A stretch of 43,373 nucleotides of DNA from Paraglomus occultum (taxonomy: Eukaryota; Glomeromycota; Glomeromycetes; Paraglomerales; Paraglomeraceae), in contig CAJVPJ010000118.1 of assembly GCA_910592205.1 (NCBI GenBank), positions 1 through 43,373 of the forward strand. Reading direction: 5' to 3'. Shown here piece after piece: positions 12,501 through 23,700 of the stretch (the first letter of the stretch is position 1; each line of letters begins with the position of its first letter). The notes beneath the pieces were generated by a model. It was given only the letters and a program-made list of their open reading frames with translations. It was not told the origin of the DNA and ran no database searches. Position numbers and translations under genes: made by a program.

Positions 12501-12865
12501 GAGCAACAGCATTGGCAAAGGCTTTAGAATCAAATTCATCTCTGACTTCTTTGAATCTTGGTGTTAATCAGATTAGAGATGCAGGAGCAACAGCATTGGC
12601 TAAGGCTCTAGAATCAAATTCATCTCTGTTTTCTTTGAATCTTTATGATAATCAGATTGGAGATGCAGGAGCAACAGCATTGGTGAAGGCTCTAGAATCA
12701 AATTCATCTCTGACTTTTTTGTATCTTCAGTTTAATCAGATTGGAGATGCAGGAGCAACAGCATTGGCAAAGGCTCTAGAATCAAATTCATCTCTGACTT
12801 CTTTGGTTCTTAGGTATGACAATAACAAAGGCTCTAGTACTAAAATCAAAGCCATCTCTAATTAG
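9541..12865 (+). CDS. Q-rich / tyrosine-kinase-like / LRR (RNase-inhibitor type) protein
   Basis: Exons 9541-10137, 10208-10621, 10720-10777, 10883-11055 and 11135-12865 join in frame to 990 aa. The start at 9541 (MSSQQPF) was chosen over an in-frame ATG at 9472 because the decayed paralogue at 37910 begins equivalently. Residues 1-240 are Q/N-rich with long poly-Q, a low-complexity, prion-like composition. The kinase domain follows: lead-in NKEWIERSIKEGSIHCYSESD, glycine loop ATGSYG (about 295-303), VAVK Lys317, catalytic HKDLSAFN with Asp413, ITDFG with Asp430, YRDP in place of APE, KSDIFSLGVLFWEISSG and the CW.E...RP motif. From about residue 566 there are 14 LRRs of 28 aa (LNL..NQIGDAGATALAKALESNSSL). 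Catalytic residues are present, so an active cytosolic kinase is likely; substrate and ligand are unknown. There is no signal peptide or membrane helix. The gene is intact, but repeat debris lies just 3' of the stop. Confidence 0.9.
11600..12810 (+). repeat. Near-identical LRR array (14 x 84 bp)
   Basis: Each 84-bp unit encodes 28 aa of the RNase-inhibitor LRR class. The stretch coding for GDAGATALAKALESNSSL is almost invariant in DNA from unit to unit. Differences concentrate in the four codons after the L.L core, for example YNNR, WNNQ, FENN, DSNQ, GSNQ, SENS and QFNQ. Unit identity is far higher than in the paralogue at 39.7-41.2 kb, which suggests recent expansion or ongoing homogenisation. 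Confidence 0.9.
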
Positions 12866-13010
12866 ATTGGAGTGCAGAACAACAGAATAAGAATGGTAAA
12901 AGTCTAGAATCAAATTTATCTCTGACTTTTTGAATCTATGGAATAATAAAATTGGAGATGCAGGAGCAACAACTTTGGGAAAGGTACTAGAATCTAATTT
13001 TATTTATCAT
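12866..13010 (+). pseudogene. Decayed LRR units downstream of the stop
   Basis: Just after the TAG at 12863-12865 the DNA still reads as about 1.7 LRR units (ggagtgcagaacaacag..., then aaaattggagatgcaggagcaac...) with small deletions and frameshifts. The array was therefore once longer and the present stop is secondary. The C-terminal cap expected of an LRR solenoid is missing or was lost here. Confidence 0.8.
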
Positions 13011-13478
13011 TAGCCTTAATCTTAAATGGATGTTTTATTCATTATCAATGCAACAAATACTACTATCAGTTTCAAAAATACAGTTACACTCATCCTTCAT
13101 ATATCATATTCTATATGTGTAAGTGATTCTGAGCCCTAGATATTAATATATTGTATAATCAATATTACTGTGGTGTCAGTCAACATAAAATGTACTCATC
13201 AATAATGGGAGAGTAAAAAAGAAAATTTCTGTATTATATTAATATTAGTATACAAAATTGACAAATACTATAAAATTAACGTATTAACAAAGTAACAGAG
13301 TGCACTCTCACCAGTTCATCAAGCCAATCGAATTTGGAAATTGCAAATATAAATTTGGCAATATACAATACAATATATTAATATAGCAAGAAAGAGTAAT
13401 ACCATCTATATCTAGCCATCTGATGGCGTGATGGATGTGAATAAACTTTGTGTGATTGGCGAGTGTAATTTTTGATTA
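13011..13478. other. Non-coding spacer
   Basis: AT-rich sequence between the LRR debris and the MITE. It presumably includes the 3' end of the LRR-kinase transcript. I recognise nothing else in it. Confidence 0.4.
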
Positions 13479-14121
13479 CAGTCGAGCCTCTCTAATATCC
13501 ACCCCGTTAATGTCCACCTCTCTCTATTAGCAACAATAATTTCAGAACAAATTTCCCCGTATTTGAATTCTCCCGCATATATCAATTTTTGATATCATTC
13601 CCGTTGATATCCCTATCAACGCATATCAGATTTTATTCCTAAATAAATGTGCCTCACTGATATCAACATCAATATAAATTAGTATTTAAAATTTAAATTC
13701 TGGTCTACAATATTGCGTATTTACTACGCTAATATTATATCATATGCCGTCCTTATTATGTAAGCAGTCTATTCTATTTCTCCTGCTTTGCGTCTTTCGT
13801 CTATTAATTCTGTGTTGCTTATTTTTAATAATATTTCTTGTTTTTGTTCATGATTTACGACCTATTGTGTACTAAAGTATATTACCAAAAGTGGACAAAA
13901 TTAAACATAAGACATGACAGTTTACATATTTTTCGTAGTCATTTTATGTGCCATTGCATTATATAATAATAAATGATTGAATCTATTAATATGAAGAAAG
14001 AAAGAAAGAAGGTATCGTATATAATATTACAGATGACGTCATCTCCTCTATGATATCCAACCCCGAATATGTCAACGAAATTGACCGGTCCCGTGAGGTT
14101 GATATTAGAGAGGGTCGACTG
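13479..14121. mobile_element. pogo/Tigger-type MITE with TA target duplication
   Basis: The left end CAGTCGAGCCTCTCTAATAT and the right end ATATTAGAGAGGGTCGACTG are inverted repeats of about 24 bp with one or two mismatches, and each is flanked by TA (13477-13478 and 14122-14123). CAGTC-type ends with a TA duplication are the signature of the pogo branch of the Tc1/mariner superfamily. The 643-bp interior has no long open frame, so this is a non-autonomous element. Sub-terminal phrases such as 'ccaccccgttaatgtccacc' and 'atccaaccccgaatatgtcaac' extend the similarity of the two ends. Confidence 0.85.
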
Positions 14122-14123
14122 TA

Positions 14124-14889
14124 TTACTGTTTTCGTAATACAACTGCTAAGCACTGTCTAGTCAAGATAAACTGATTTCCAAATTCGATTGCCGGAAGAA
14201 ATTTCTTCTAGTTCAGTTTCGTTTTTCTTAAGTTGGTTTTTTACTTATGTTTTTATTCTGTTTAACTAGAAATTTAAATTGGGCCTGTCCGGCTTCGTCG
14301 GGTAGGCTTGACATAATAAATGAACAGAGTTATATTTTAATTTGTAGGCTCGATGAATTGGTGAGAGCGCCCACAGTCAATGATGGTGATGTTGAGTGGA
14401 AAAAGCTAGGTTTACTAAATTGAAGGAATAGTTACAGCTAATACAAATTTGCACTTTGCGAGAGAAAGTAACCAACATTATTTTGAGCCGTTTACACCGA
14501 AATTTTACAACTTTTATGTGAGCCGTTCTTATAGGTATTAGTATATCCGGCTTATTAATATTTTAACAATAAACGAAAAAGGGTATTCGGATTCAAAGCC
14601 GTTTATTTAATATTTATTAAATAAAGATTTATCTAATATTTCAGCAATCAAGCATTTAAATATCTCAAAACATACTATTTTGATAATGGAATTTGAGTTT
14701 ATGTATCTTTTTACCGTGACGGAAAATTTGAATCATGAAATAATGGTGTAATTTTTTCTAAGGACGTATAATACTCTTAGTTAATTATAGCGTTTACGCT
14801 GTGACTGAAAATTGTCACGAAATAATAATTATGTGTCGCCTGTGACGGGATTTTTGTCACACTTGATTTTGGCGGAAAATGTGTTAGAC
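14124..14889. other. Non-coding spacer between MITE and dispersed repeat
   Basis: AT-rich, with no recognisable gene. It includes short repeated phrases around 'gtgacggaaaatt' / 'ctgtgacgggattttt' (14716-14850) that may belong to the edge of the dispersed repeat that follows. Confidence 0.35.
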
Positions 14890-16145
14890 AGTCAGTGTTT
14901 ACTGCGGAATTGCTTGATTGGTCAAACATTCCACCCACGGGTATTTTGGATCGGGTGACAATTTGGTGAAACGCATGTATTTTATGACTCATTTGTATAA
15001 TTTCGAACACGTCTGAGAGGGAATGGAATACAGAAGTGGCGCCACCGTATAGAGTTTTACCTTTTACTCGTGGTATGAAATTCATTGTATAAACAACTCT
15101 TTCTCCAGGCGGAAAAAGTAAGTTGGTTACTGTTGAAGGGTAAAACTGAAAGCGGAACTACTTCCCTGGGGGTGGCTTTATCTCTTGTAATAAAATATTA
15201 TATTTGTTATTTATTGTTGGAATTATTGGAATTATTTTCGATCGTATTATTGTTATCATTGTCTTTGTTCTTTATTTTCAATACCGATACTTTGATGTAA
15301 GAATAAATCTAGTGACTAATAAGCAAGTTGCCTTCGACATAATTTCTTGTCGACTAATAAGCTGGGCATGAGAAGTGTCGGTTATTATTGTTATTATACT
15401 CTGAATAGACATTTTGATGTAAGCTCTCGTCGATTAATAAGCAAGTTGTGTTGGCGTAATCTCTTGACGACTAACAAGGGAAGCATGAGAAGTGTTCAGC
15501 TTAGTAAGACTGCGATTATAAGACTTATGTTTAGTACCAAAAAGAATAGACGATGTATAACACCGAGAGCCGTTTGAAGGTTGATACTCTTTCGATCAAG
15601 TTATTAAACTTATTATTCGTTTCGAAGCTATTGTAAATTTATCGTCATTTTGTTTAAGTTAAAATATTATTTTGTTAATGAATGGGAACCTATGCCAAAA
15701 TGTTAGGAGCCATAGAGACATGAAGCGAAATGCATGGATGCTCTTGATGAAAATCCAACAGAAGTATTACAGTGGGAAGAGAAATATTAATGTGACGGCA
15801 GAAAATAACTTTTATTAATAAAATAATATTTACGATATAATAGATAACGAATATTAATATTTTATGTGAGAACGGCATTTCTTCGTCCATTACATTAGCA
15901 TTTTAGGCACATACGTTGTACCTGACCTTCGGTGATATATTATTCGTCTTCGATCATATGATAAAACGGCAATGTTATTAGTAAAGGAAGCTGTCCATTT
16001 CCCCGACAATAACTTCACCGACAATTATTTCCGACAATTCCTGCTGAAATTATCTTAGTGCCGAAATATTATTAGGAATAATTGTCGGCTAAATGAACTA
16101 GATTTATTATTAAATATATTAATAAAATTAATAAACCATTAATAG
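14890..16145 (+). repeat. Dispersed repeat, copy 1 (probable degenerate transposon)
   Basis: Part A (about 14890-15745) is clearly similar, with many substitutions, to the reverse complement of 33860-34640: both contain 'ctccaggcggaaaaagtaagttggttactg' and 'gtttaagttaaaatattattt'. Part B (about 15770-15990 plus 16111-16145) matches 33640-33855 in the same orientation ('gatattttatgtgagaacg', 'ctgaccttcggtgatatattattcg'). Within part A, 'cgactaataagc...gggcatgagaagtg' recurs with a period near 120 bp (15310-15500). No transposase frame survives; the longest frames are low-complexity. The superfamily is unknown. Confidence 0.7.
15981..16110. mobile_element. 130-bp insertion inside copy 1 of the dispersed repeat
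   Basis: Copy 2 reads through 'aatgctattattaaatatatt' near 33808-33830. In copy 1 the same sequence is interrupted by about 130 bp between 'aatgttatta' (to 15980) and 'taaatatatt' (from 16111). The insert carries inverted 'ccgacaattcct' and 'aggaataattgtcgg' and several ccgacaa repeats, with TTATTA-like sequence at both edges. It may be a very small MITE. Confidence 0.5.
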
Positions 16146-17908
16146 TAGCGATTAAATTAAAACGTTGTAATTCTTATATATAAAGTCCGATGAAGAATAT
16201 ATCCCTTGCCTTAAATATATTCGAGATGTGAACCCAATGTAAGTCTGCAACAAGTGTATTACGAAACACGGATCATAATTGTCAACATAATTATTCGTCT
16301 AGTAATAGTAACACATTCGTCTAAAAAAAAATTATTCGCTAAAATGAATAATTTAAATAATGTTGGCTAAGTCGACACTACAGAGTCCTATTGTCACGGT
16401 GAGGGACGCAGCCGCCTCGCGAAGAAAACTGATGACAAGTACTAGTATATTATACTATAAGAAATGCAATGTAATTCTGGGTTTTGTTCGGCTGCGAAGA
16501 AAATTTTATTACATGGTTTACTTATCAGATTGGCTATATACTGTATGTAATGTAAATAAATAAACAAGTCTTATTACTATTACTATGTAGTTAAAAATTA
16601 AAGCAAAGTGCAAACTGGCATTTTAAAATTAAAGTACTGAAAGACATGTAAAAAGCAAAAAAATGTAAATGAGAAACTTCGTGCACCAAGAGACGATAAC
16701 AAAAATGTATTTAGTGTTAAAGTTAGCAATTTTTGCCACTAAAACTTTGTCCCCATGTCGTAAAAAAATATATAAATGAGAATTACTGTGCTATGTTAAC
16801 ATTACTATTCTACCAAATTACAATTTGCATTTCCATAAAATGAGAGTATTCCTGCTGCACGCTGATTATTAAGTAATTTGGTAAATCCAAATTTTAATTA
16901 TATACACATAATATTAATGTGTTCATGTGGGCAAAATTTTTAATCAACTCGATAACTAACGTCTGCCGTACAGTTTTGGCAATTGCTAACCGACGAAAGG
17001 CATTAAGACTGGCTATAGATAATGTATACGTAATTTATACCTTGCAGCATACAAGAACTGCTGCAACGTGTCGTGTTATAGTATAAATTCTGACGGACAT
17101 CCATTATGTAATCATAACTTTGACACCAACTTCTAAGTTTCAGTCTCGAAAGTGAAGACTAATGGCGAGCTTTGTCAGCCTCTGCTTGACGTGGGTGTTC
17201 GTTCTGGATTTAAAAATAATATTCAGCATCTTCGGCTTGGTCTTACAATAAAGTAAAACGTTTTATTACGACGCGAGAAGACGGTCTAGTAAAGTATAGC
17301 ATTATCTGTAATCGAACAACTACTTCAATTGCTTAAAAATATGCAATAGATTTTCTAGTACTAAAACTTTACATGCTTACAATCTAACACTTTATCATTA
17401 CCGCCCTTGCGTGCCATTTTGCCCCGACACTTGTCTCATTTTCCGAGTCTGATTTACTCATTCGACGTAAATTTATGTATACTCTTATATACCAATCAAG
17501 TCTTTATACAGTATTAAGCGTGCGGTATTACAGTATTACACGTGTGTAGTCGTTCCAAGTTTCTATAACGCAATGTTGAAGAGATTATATTATTACACTT
17601 TATCTGTGCCCGACGACAAGTTTGTACACAAAAACTCTAGTACAAATTTACGTTTTAGGTTTATCACCCTTAAAACGTACTTGTACAGTATATCGATATC
17701 GCAATAAGCATATTTACGTTAACGGATGAGCTCAACAGCTTTCTCCTTTGCAAGCGCACAAAAGCTGATATTTAAATTTTTATAATAATTTATTGAAAGA
17801 AATTTAATACAGAAAAAAAAGTTTACAAAAGAGTTGTGTACAACTAAAATTATCAAACTTGCGTATAATACAAAAAACCACTCGTTATTCCCCCGTCTCA
17901 CTTTTTTT
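16146..17908. other. Non-coding region 3' of the TPR-pseudokinase gene
   Basis: No supported gene. A short frame at 16360-16563 ends in 'taaataaataaacaagtcttattactattactatg', which looks like the simple-sequence tail of a non-LTR retroelement or SINE, but I cannot define its 5' end. The 3' untranslated region of the minus-strand TPR gene must begin at 17908 and run downward. Confidence 0.4.
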
Positions 17909-20593
17909 TTACAGTAAATTTTTCCTATTACTATGTGGTGGTTTATTAAGTATTTGATAAACTTCTCCTCTTATCCTTAATGCAAAAGCGTTATTTTCAT
18001 CGATATCCAAAGACCGGTTAAGATCGTTCAAAGCATCAGTGTATTGAGTGAGCCTTAGATAAACATTTCCCCTTAGACTCAGCGTGAACGAATCGTTCGG
18101 ATCAATCTCCAACGCCTTGTCAAGATCGACCAACGCTTCGTCATACTGGCCGAGCCTGAGACGAATGTTTCCTCTTATGCTCAACGAATGAGGATTGGCC
18201 GGTTCGAGATCCAACGACTTGTTGATATCCTGTAATGCGACATCGTACTGATTGATCATGAGGTACCCTTTTCCTCTTAACCTCAAGGCATACGCATTAT
18301 CCGGTTCGGTTTCCAACGACTTGTTGAAATCTTTCAGCGCGCTAATGTAATGATGAAGTATGCGATGGACTTCTCCTCTCGACCTCAACGCCGTTGCGTT
18401 CTGCGGGTTAATCTCCAACGCCTTGTCGAGATCTCTCAGCGCATTCCTGTGCTGAGACATCATCAGGTAAATGTGTCCGCGTAATCCCAAAGCCTGCGAA
18501 TCGTTGGGCTCAATCTCTAACGACTTGTTGAGATTTTTCAGCGCCTTGTCGTACTGTCCGAGCATGCGGTAAACGTCACCGCGCAGACTCAGCGCCAGCG
18601 CGTCTTCGGGTTCGATTTCCAAACATCGGTCGAGATCTTCTAACGCCTTGTCAAACTTGTTGAGTCGGTGGTAAAGGTTTCCTCGTACTCGCAGCGTTAG
18701 CGCTTCGTTTGGTCGGATTTCTAGCGACTTGTCGAGATCCGTTAATGCGTCGTCATATTCATTGCGCATGAGATATACTTCGCCTCTCAGTCTCAATGCG
18801 AGAGCATTGTTTTCTGTAACGTCTAGTGACCTGTTGAGATTATCTAGCGCTTTGCCGTACTCTCGTAGCTTGAGGTAAACGTTTCCCTTTACGATGAACG
18901 CACAGTCGTTGTTTGGCTCAATCTCTAGTGATTTGTCAAGATCGGCCAACGCCTCGTTGTATTTGTCAAGCAAAAGATACACGTTTCCTCTTAATATCAA
19001 GGCCCACGCATTGTATGGTTCGATCGCTAATGCATTGTCAAGATCACTCAGTGCACTTTTATAGTGTTTCAACCTAAGATTAGTCTCGCCTCTTAATCGC
19101 AAAGCATGTGCATTATTAGGTTCGGTCTCTAACGATTTTGTTAAATCGTCCAATGAATTTTCATATTGCTGTAGTCTGAGATGAATAGTTCCCCTTAATG
19201 TCAATGCCCATGAATTATTTGGACTAATTTCCAATGAAGCATTGAGATCTTTTAGTGCCCATGGGTACAGTTGAAGTTGACAATAAATGTCTCCTCTTAA
19301 AATCAGTGCATGTACATTGTTCGATTTTATCAGTTCCTCATCAAGATCAGCCAACACTTCATGATACTTGTCAATACATAAATATTGAGACTGACCATCT
19401 AACATTTGTGAATCGAATTGGGTAATAAACGAGTCTAATTGTCTATAAACTTCTTCACAATGAGGCCGCTTATCAGGATCTTCATCCCAACATTCTGAAT
19501 ACAGTTTGACATAATGTTCAGGGGTTCCAGGAAAGGCAGCATCTCGTTGGCCATTCGATCTATATTGAGTAATTTTACTTATTTCAACATGGCCCTCACA
19601 CGGGAGTTGGGCACTAGAAATTTGCCATAGTATCACTCCAAGACTGAAGATGTCTGATTTTTTTCCACACTTGTATGACTCATTCTTAAGGAATGCAGGA
19701 TCTACATAAGCTTTACTCTCACTTGTTTGGAATGATGTTGATAGAATTTGTATAAATATATCAGATAGACCAATGTCAGTTATCTTTGCAACGCCATTAT
19801 GGACAACAATATTATTAGAGCACTAGTATTTATTAAGAAAACAATCTGCGTGTTAGAGAGAAATCTAAAAACTGGCACCAAACAATTAAAAATGTAACAA
19901 ATATAATACAATACCAAACCCTTGTGCTTGATGTCAAGTCTATGCAGATATCTCAATCCATTGGCAACATCCAATCCCAATTTGTATTTGTCTTTCCATG
20001 TTAAGTTATCAAAGCATCGCACCAAATATTCGTACAAGGTACCACCTTCGGCGTGTTCAAAAACCATGTGACAATAAGTAGATACATCTGTGGGACGTTA
20101 ATAAATAATAATTAGGTGAATTAATAAATAAGTTTTTATTAAGCATTTACCGTCGATCCAACAAACATGAAATCGACACACCGATTGATGATTACCTCGG
20201 CGTATACCCAAGAATCGAATAATGTTTGGATGGTCATCCGCTTTCTTGTAAATTTTCAACTACAACACATGTAGATTACGTTTTAGTATTCGAAATCCCG
20301 ACCAAGTGAAAGAGTAGGTTGTAAAAGGGGGGGAGAAAACAAACCTCCTTGATGAGATTCTTGTACATTTCGTCTTTTGGACCATTTTGACATAGCAGCA
20401 GAGTCTTTACGGTGACATGCGTTCCGGTATGTTTCAATCTTCCTTTATATATGATACCATATCTGTCATGGCCAAGCACTATACAGTCTATTATGTCACC
20501 TTCCGAGTATGCTCTGAATAATCCTTCTTTAATACGCTTCTCGAGCCATGCTTTTTTATCAAATGTCTTTTTATGGACCTTGTTCTGAAGCAT
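17909..20593 (-). CDS. Kinase-like (pseudokinase) / TPR-repeat protein
   Basis: Minus-strand exons 20593-20345, 20259-20196, 20087-19915 and 19822-17909 join in frame to 799 aa. The kinase part opens with KKAWLEKRIKEGLFRAYSEGDI. It keeps the VTVK lysine (about residue 63) and a normal C-lobe (YVDPAFLKNESYKCGKKSDIFSLGVILWQISS, CWDEDPDKRP). The catalytic HKDL has become HKGL (Gly161), DFG has become DIG (178-180), and the glycine loop reads GHDRYG. Loss of the catalytic base while the frame stays open over 2.2 kb of coding sequence argues for a functional pseudokinase rather than a dead gene. From about residue 310, 14 TPR units of 34 aa (ALRLRGEVYLMLNQYDEALKDLDKSLEIEPNN) form the C-terminal half; the last is cut short. 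Introns match those of the LRR-kinase genes. It is presumably a cytosolic scaffold or sensor; the partner is unknown. Confidence 0.9.
17950..19340 (-). repeat. TPR array (14 x 34 aa)
   Basis: Regular 102-bp units coding for a TPR of the 'LRGEVY..LNQYD.AL.DLDKSLEIEPNNA.A' type. They are more divergent between units than the neighbouring Sel1 and LRR arrays, with no frameshift. TPR solenoids usually bind peptides or partner proteins. Confidence 0.9.
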
Positions 20594-20620
20594 ATGGTGG
20601 GTGGGAATAAAATAGACTAG

Positions 20621-20707
20621 CGGGGAAAAGGAGTGAAGTTGGAAGGGGAAAGAAGAAAAAGAGGAGGAACGGAAGAAGGAGAAGAGGAAGAAACAAGAAA
20701 AAAGGGT
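20621..20707 (-). promoter_or_regulatory. Polypyrimidine tract upstream of the TPR-pseudokinase gene
   Basis: About 87 bases that are almost purely A/G on the plus strand, so C/T on the coding strand, starting about 28 bases before the ATG. CT-rich leaders just upstream of the start are common in fungal promoters and 5' UTRs. A role in transcription start choice is inference. Confidence 0.45.
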
Positions 20708-23700
20708 TGAGAGTTTGTAGAATATCGTTTAATTGTTTAATCGTTATACTTGTTTCACCGTGTGTTACAATAACACGAGACACCTACATATAATCCACAA
20801 AACGCCCAAAAAAAAAAGCGACAGCTATCAGGACCCGACCAACGTGACACGACAGAAAATCTACAATTATATTGCAATCACAAAATACTTGTTTGACAAA
20901 GCTCATATGATGCATAACCCTCACCTTTTATATACATTCAAGTCGGCAGATTTTCGCAAGCTTTCAATTTGTATGCTTATTAGTATTTGTTGCAAATCAT
21001 CTTGTTATACCATATACTAATATATTTGGTTTAGACCGTATGACGAAAAAATTTTTTTTACTGGCCCCCCGTCCCCAAGTCCTTGCGTTTCCCCATACAT
21101 TTGCTAATTATTTTCCCCGACTCACCCTTCACTATGGGAAAATTAAATCACATGATTAGTTACACAAATAACGTACGGAATCAAAGAATTTGAAAGAATG
21201 CTAATGCAGATACAACTTGGCATATTTGCAGTTTTGTCTGGCGATAATGGAAAATGAGTCGGAGCTTTATGTTAGCCAGATTTGCATGTTTGTTTATAGT
21301 TCTCATTTATCTGTACTTTTTGATTGAGACAAGCATGCATATATGTAAGCTTAATTGTCAGTCAGGTCAGGCGGGTTATCATACATCAAACATATATAAA
21401 TAGTTGAGATTATAACAGTTATTACAACAGAATACGAGAAACGGATAAAAGGTTTACCAACAAACTTATGATCGCTTGAGGCCGCCCGCTCTAGATGTTC
21501 AACGGGTCAACGATCAGTAGTTATATGGTTACATTCTTTTTGCATACCGCCGTCAATGTGCAAAGATCTGCCGCCTGTAAATCATCCGCACTCTTTGAGA
21601 ACGTATAATCGAATGCACACTCCCCGCACCCCTTGAATCAATAGAGAAATAATGGTATTGTCAAAAGAAACAGAGTAATCCGAATAAAAGCCATTTACCA
21701 TATGGGGCGGGGGACACTCACTGTTGCGAATTTAGGAAAATGGATTACAAATGGGAAAAAAAAAAGTGTTTGAGAAGCTGTGAACCCCTATAAACACATA
21801 AATGCTTTTATGTAAACTAATACAGCTGTACTCGCAAAAATCCGCACAGCCTGAAGAATTACCATAATAGCATCCATTTACTTCCTATCGATTTCATCAG
21901 TCTGCTGTGTAATGCATGGTGTGATAAAGCATTGTCTTGTTACAGAACCGGAAATTTTGTTTCGGAATTGTTCACAATTCTCAATCTCTACTTGTCCGAT
22001 TTTCCCATTGTTTACTTTTAAACCCTTTTTTCCCTTCTTTCTGTTTGGCGACGGAAAAAGAGAGAGGGAAAAAAAAAAGACCGATTAGTCAAGCTTATTT
22101 GCCAGTCATCTATCTGACGAAAAAAGGTTTGGTAAATGTTCTTATTGTTTTTCCATAAGGAGCAGCAAATGCGGGACAATGCATATATCTTATGGTTAGT
22201 GGAGTAATCAAAAGTATAATCTTCAATCAACGTCAATTCGTTGTGATACAAACCTAATTACAAATTTATAATCATCCATTTAATGTTATTGTATACATGA
22301 ATAATCGGGGCTTTGGATTTGTGTTAGGACTAATTATCGGATGCCTGTCGTTAGAGAAATTCGTGTTTGAAGGCAGGTGTTATTACTCTTTATTGAGTCG
22401 AGCGTTTTTGTTGAAAAACTTGTGACCGGAATTTTCTTCTAACAGTGACTACTATTTCACTGTGTATGTGTTGCTAATGGCATTTGTAATGTATATATTA
22501 ATGCAATTGCTGACATAAGCTTCGTTACAAGTCTGTCCGCCCTTTGCCAATGGATTAGGGGTGGACGATCCCAACATTACAGAGCCGGTTTCAAACAATG
22601 TACAATGAAACATTTTCCCTAACTATTCACAATACTAAATAAGCTATATATCAATGGGGCAGACTAGACACAATGTTCAATGTCTTTGTCCATTGAACAA
22701 AGTTTGGGACGATTGTTTTACCTTAATAGGTGTGACAACAAACGTCTTTGTTAGAAAAATGCCGTATGTTATCACTAATTAGGAAATGATTGTGTTGCTA
22801 CGATTCTGGTTCATTTTCTACCAGAACTTTATACAATCCCATTAACCTTTATTGACCGAATAAAGACCTAATGGGAGAGAATACCGAACAATACATGCAA
22901 AGCTAATATTATTATTTCACAGTAAGCGTCTGCAAAAAGGGAAAGTTTGCGATGACTGAAACAATCATGTAGCTAATGCTGTGTCACAACGTTATGTTAT
23001 CTATCTATAGCGAACTGGCTATACGTCGAGAGCTAAAGTTTCTATAAATAGGAAATATGCATACAAGTATAGTACTTGTACCAAGCTCGACATTCCGCTT
23101 TTTATTGTGATCGACGAAAAGTTAGGGCCACTAGCCAAATTTAGTTAGTGAACAAGACACAGTGCTATACTAATTCAGTAAAATTATTCAGTAAATCGGG
23201 AGGGAAAGATGAATTAAGCAAAGGTGAAGCTAAACGGTAGAAAAGTCGGAAATATTAAGTAATAGAATAGCCTGCCTGTATACAGATCGATATAGTTTTA
23301 ATCAGCAAGGAATTAGAAAAATAACGATTACTGCAGACGGGTTGAGCCAAAGTTGGCCAGTTGATTGAGAATTGATCATAATAATAATTCGACACACGTC
23401 GTCGTAGTATGTGAGCGTTTCGCCATTGACAACATTGTATTTTCACGCATTAACCAGTTGTATGCTGATTGTGTAGTAGTATATTACACCCTTACGGTTA
23501 ATTGCGTCACGTCAGTATTTTTTAACCTGTCGTTAACGACGACGTAAATTTATAATATGAAATGCATTTACAAGTTGTCAGTCGTAATTTGGCAAAATAT
23601 GCCACTAGGTATAAAAATAATTTACTATACGCAATTGGTCTTTTAATCAGGTTTAACGTATTTATCGTTAACTGTTAGCAGATTAGGTTTTTAACAATAC

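Noticed and set aside
11559-12539. Minus-strand frames opposite the LRR array (MNLILEPLPMLLLLHLQ repeats)
   Set aside because: Exact 84-bp periodicity and no start or splice context; shadow of the LRR coding strand.
1840-12810. CRISPR-like arrays or satellite DNA
   Set aside because: The repeats are coding, keep unit lengths divisible by three and match Sel1 and LRR consensus; there is no repeat-spacer structure.
15085-15300. A 71-codon frame with a hydrophobic end as a membrane-protein gene
   Set aside because: It lies in the dispersed repeat, and the inverted copy at 34269-34575 has the same sequence broken into two frames; no sign of coding constraint.
16360-16590. A SINE or LINE 3' end with a TTATTACTATTACTATG tail
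   Set aside because: The simple-sequence tail is suggestive, but I cannot find a promoter box, a 5' edge or target duplications, so I do not list it as a feature.
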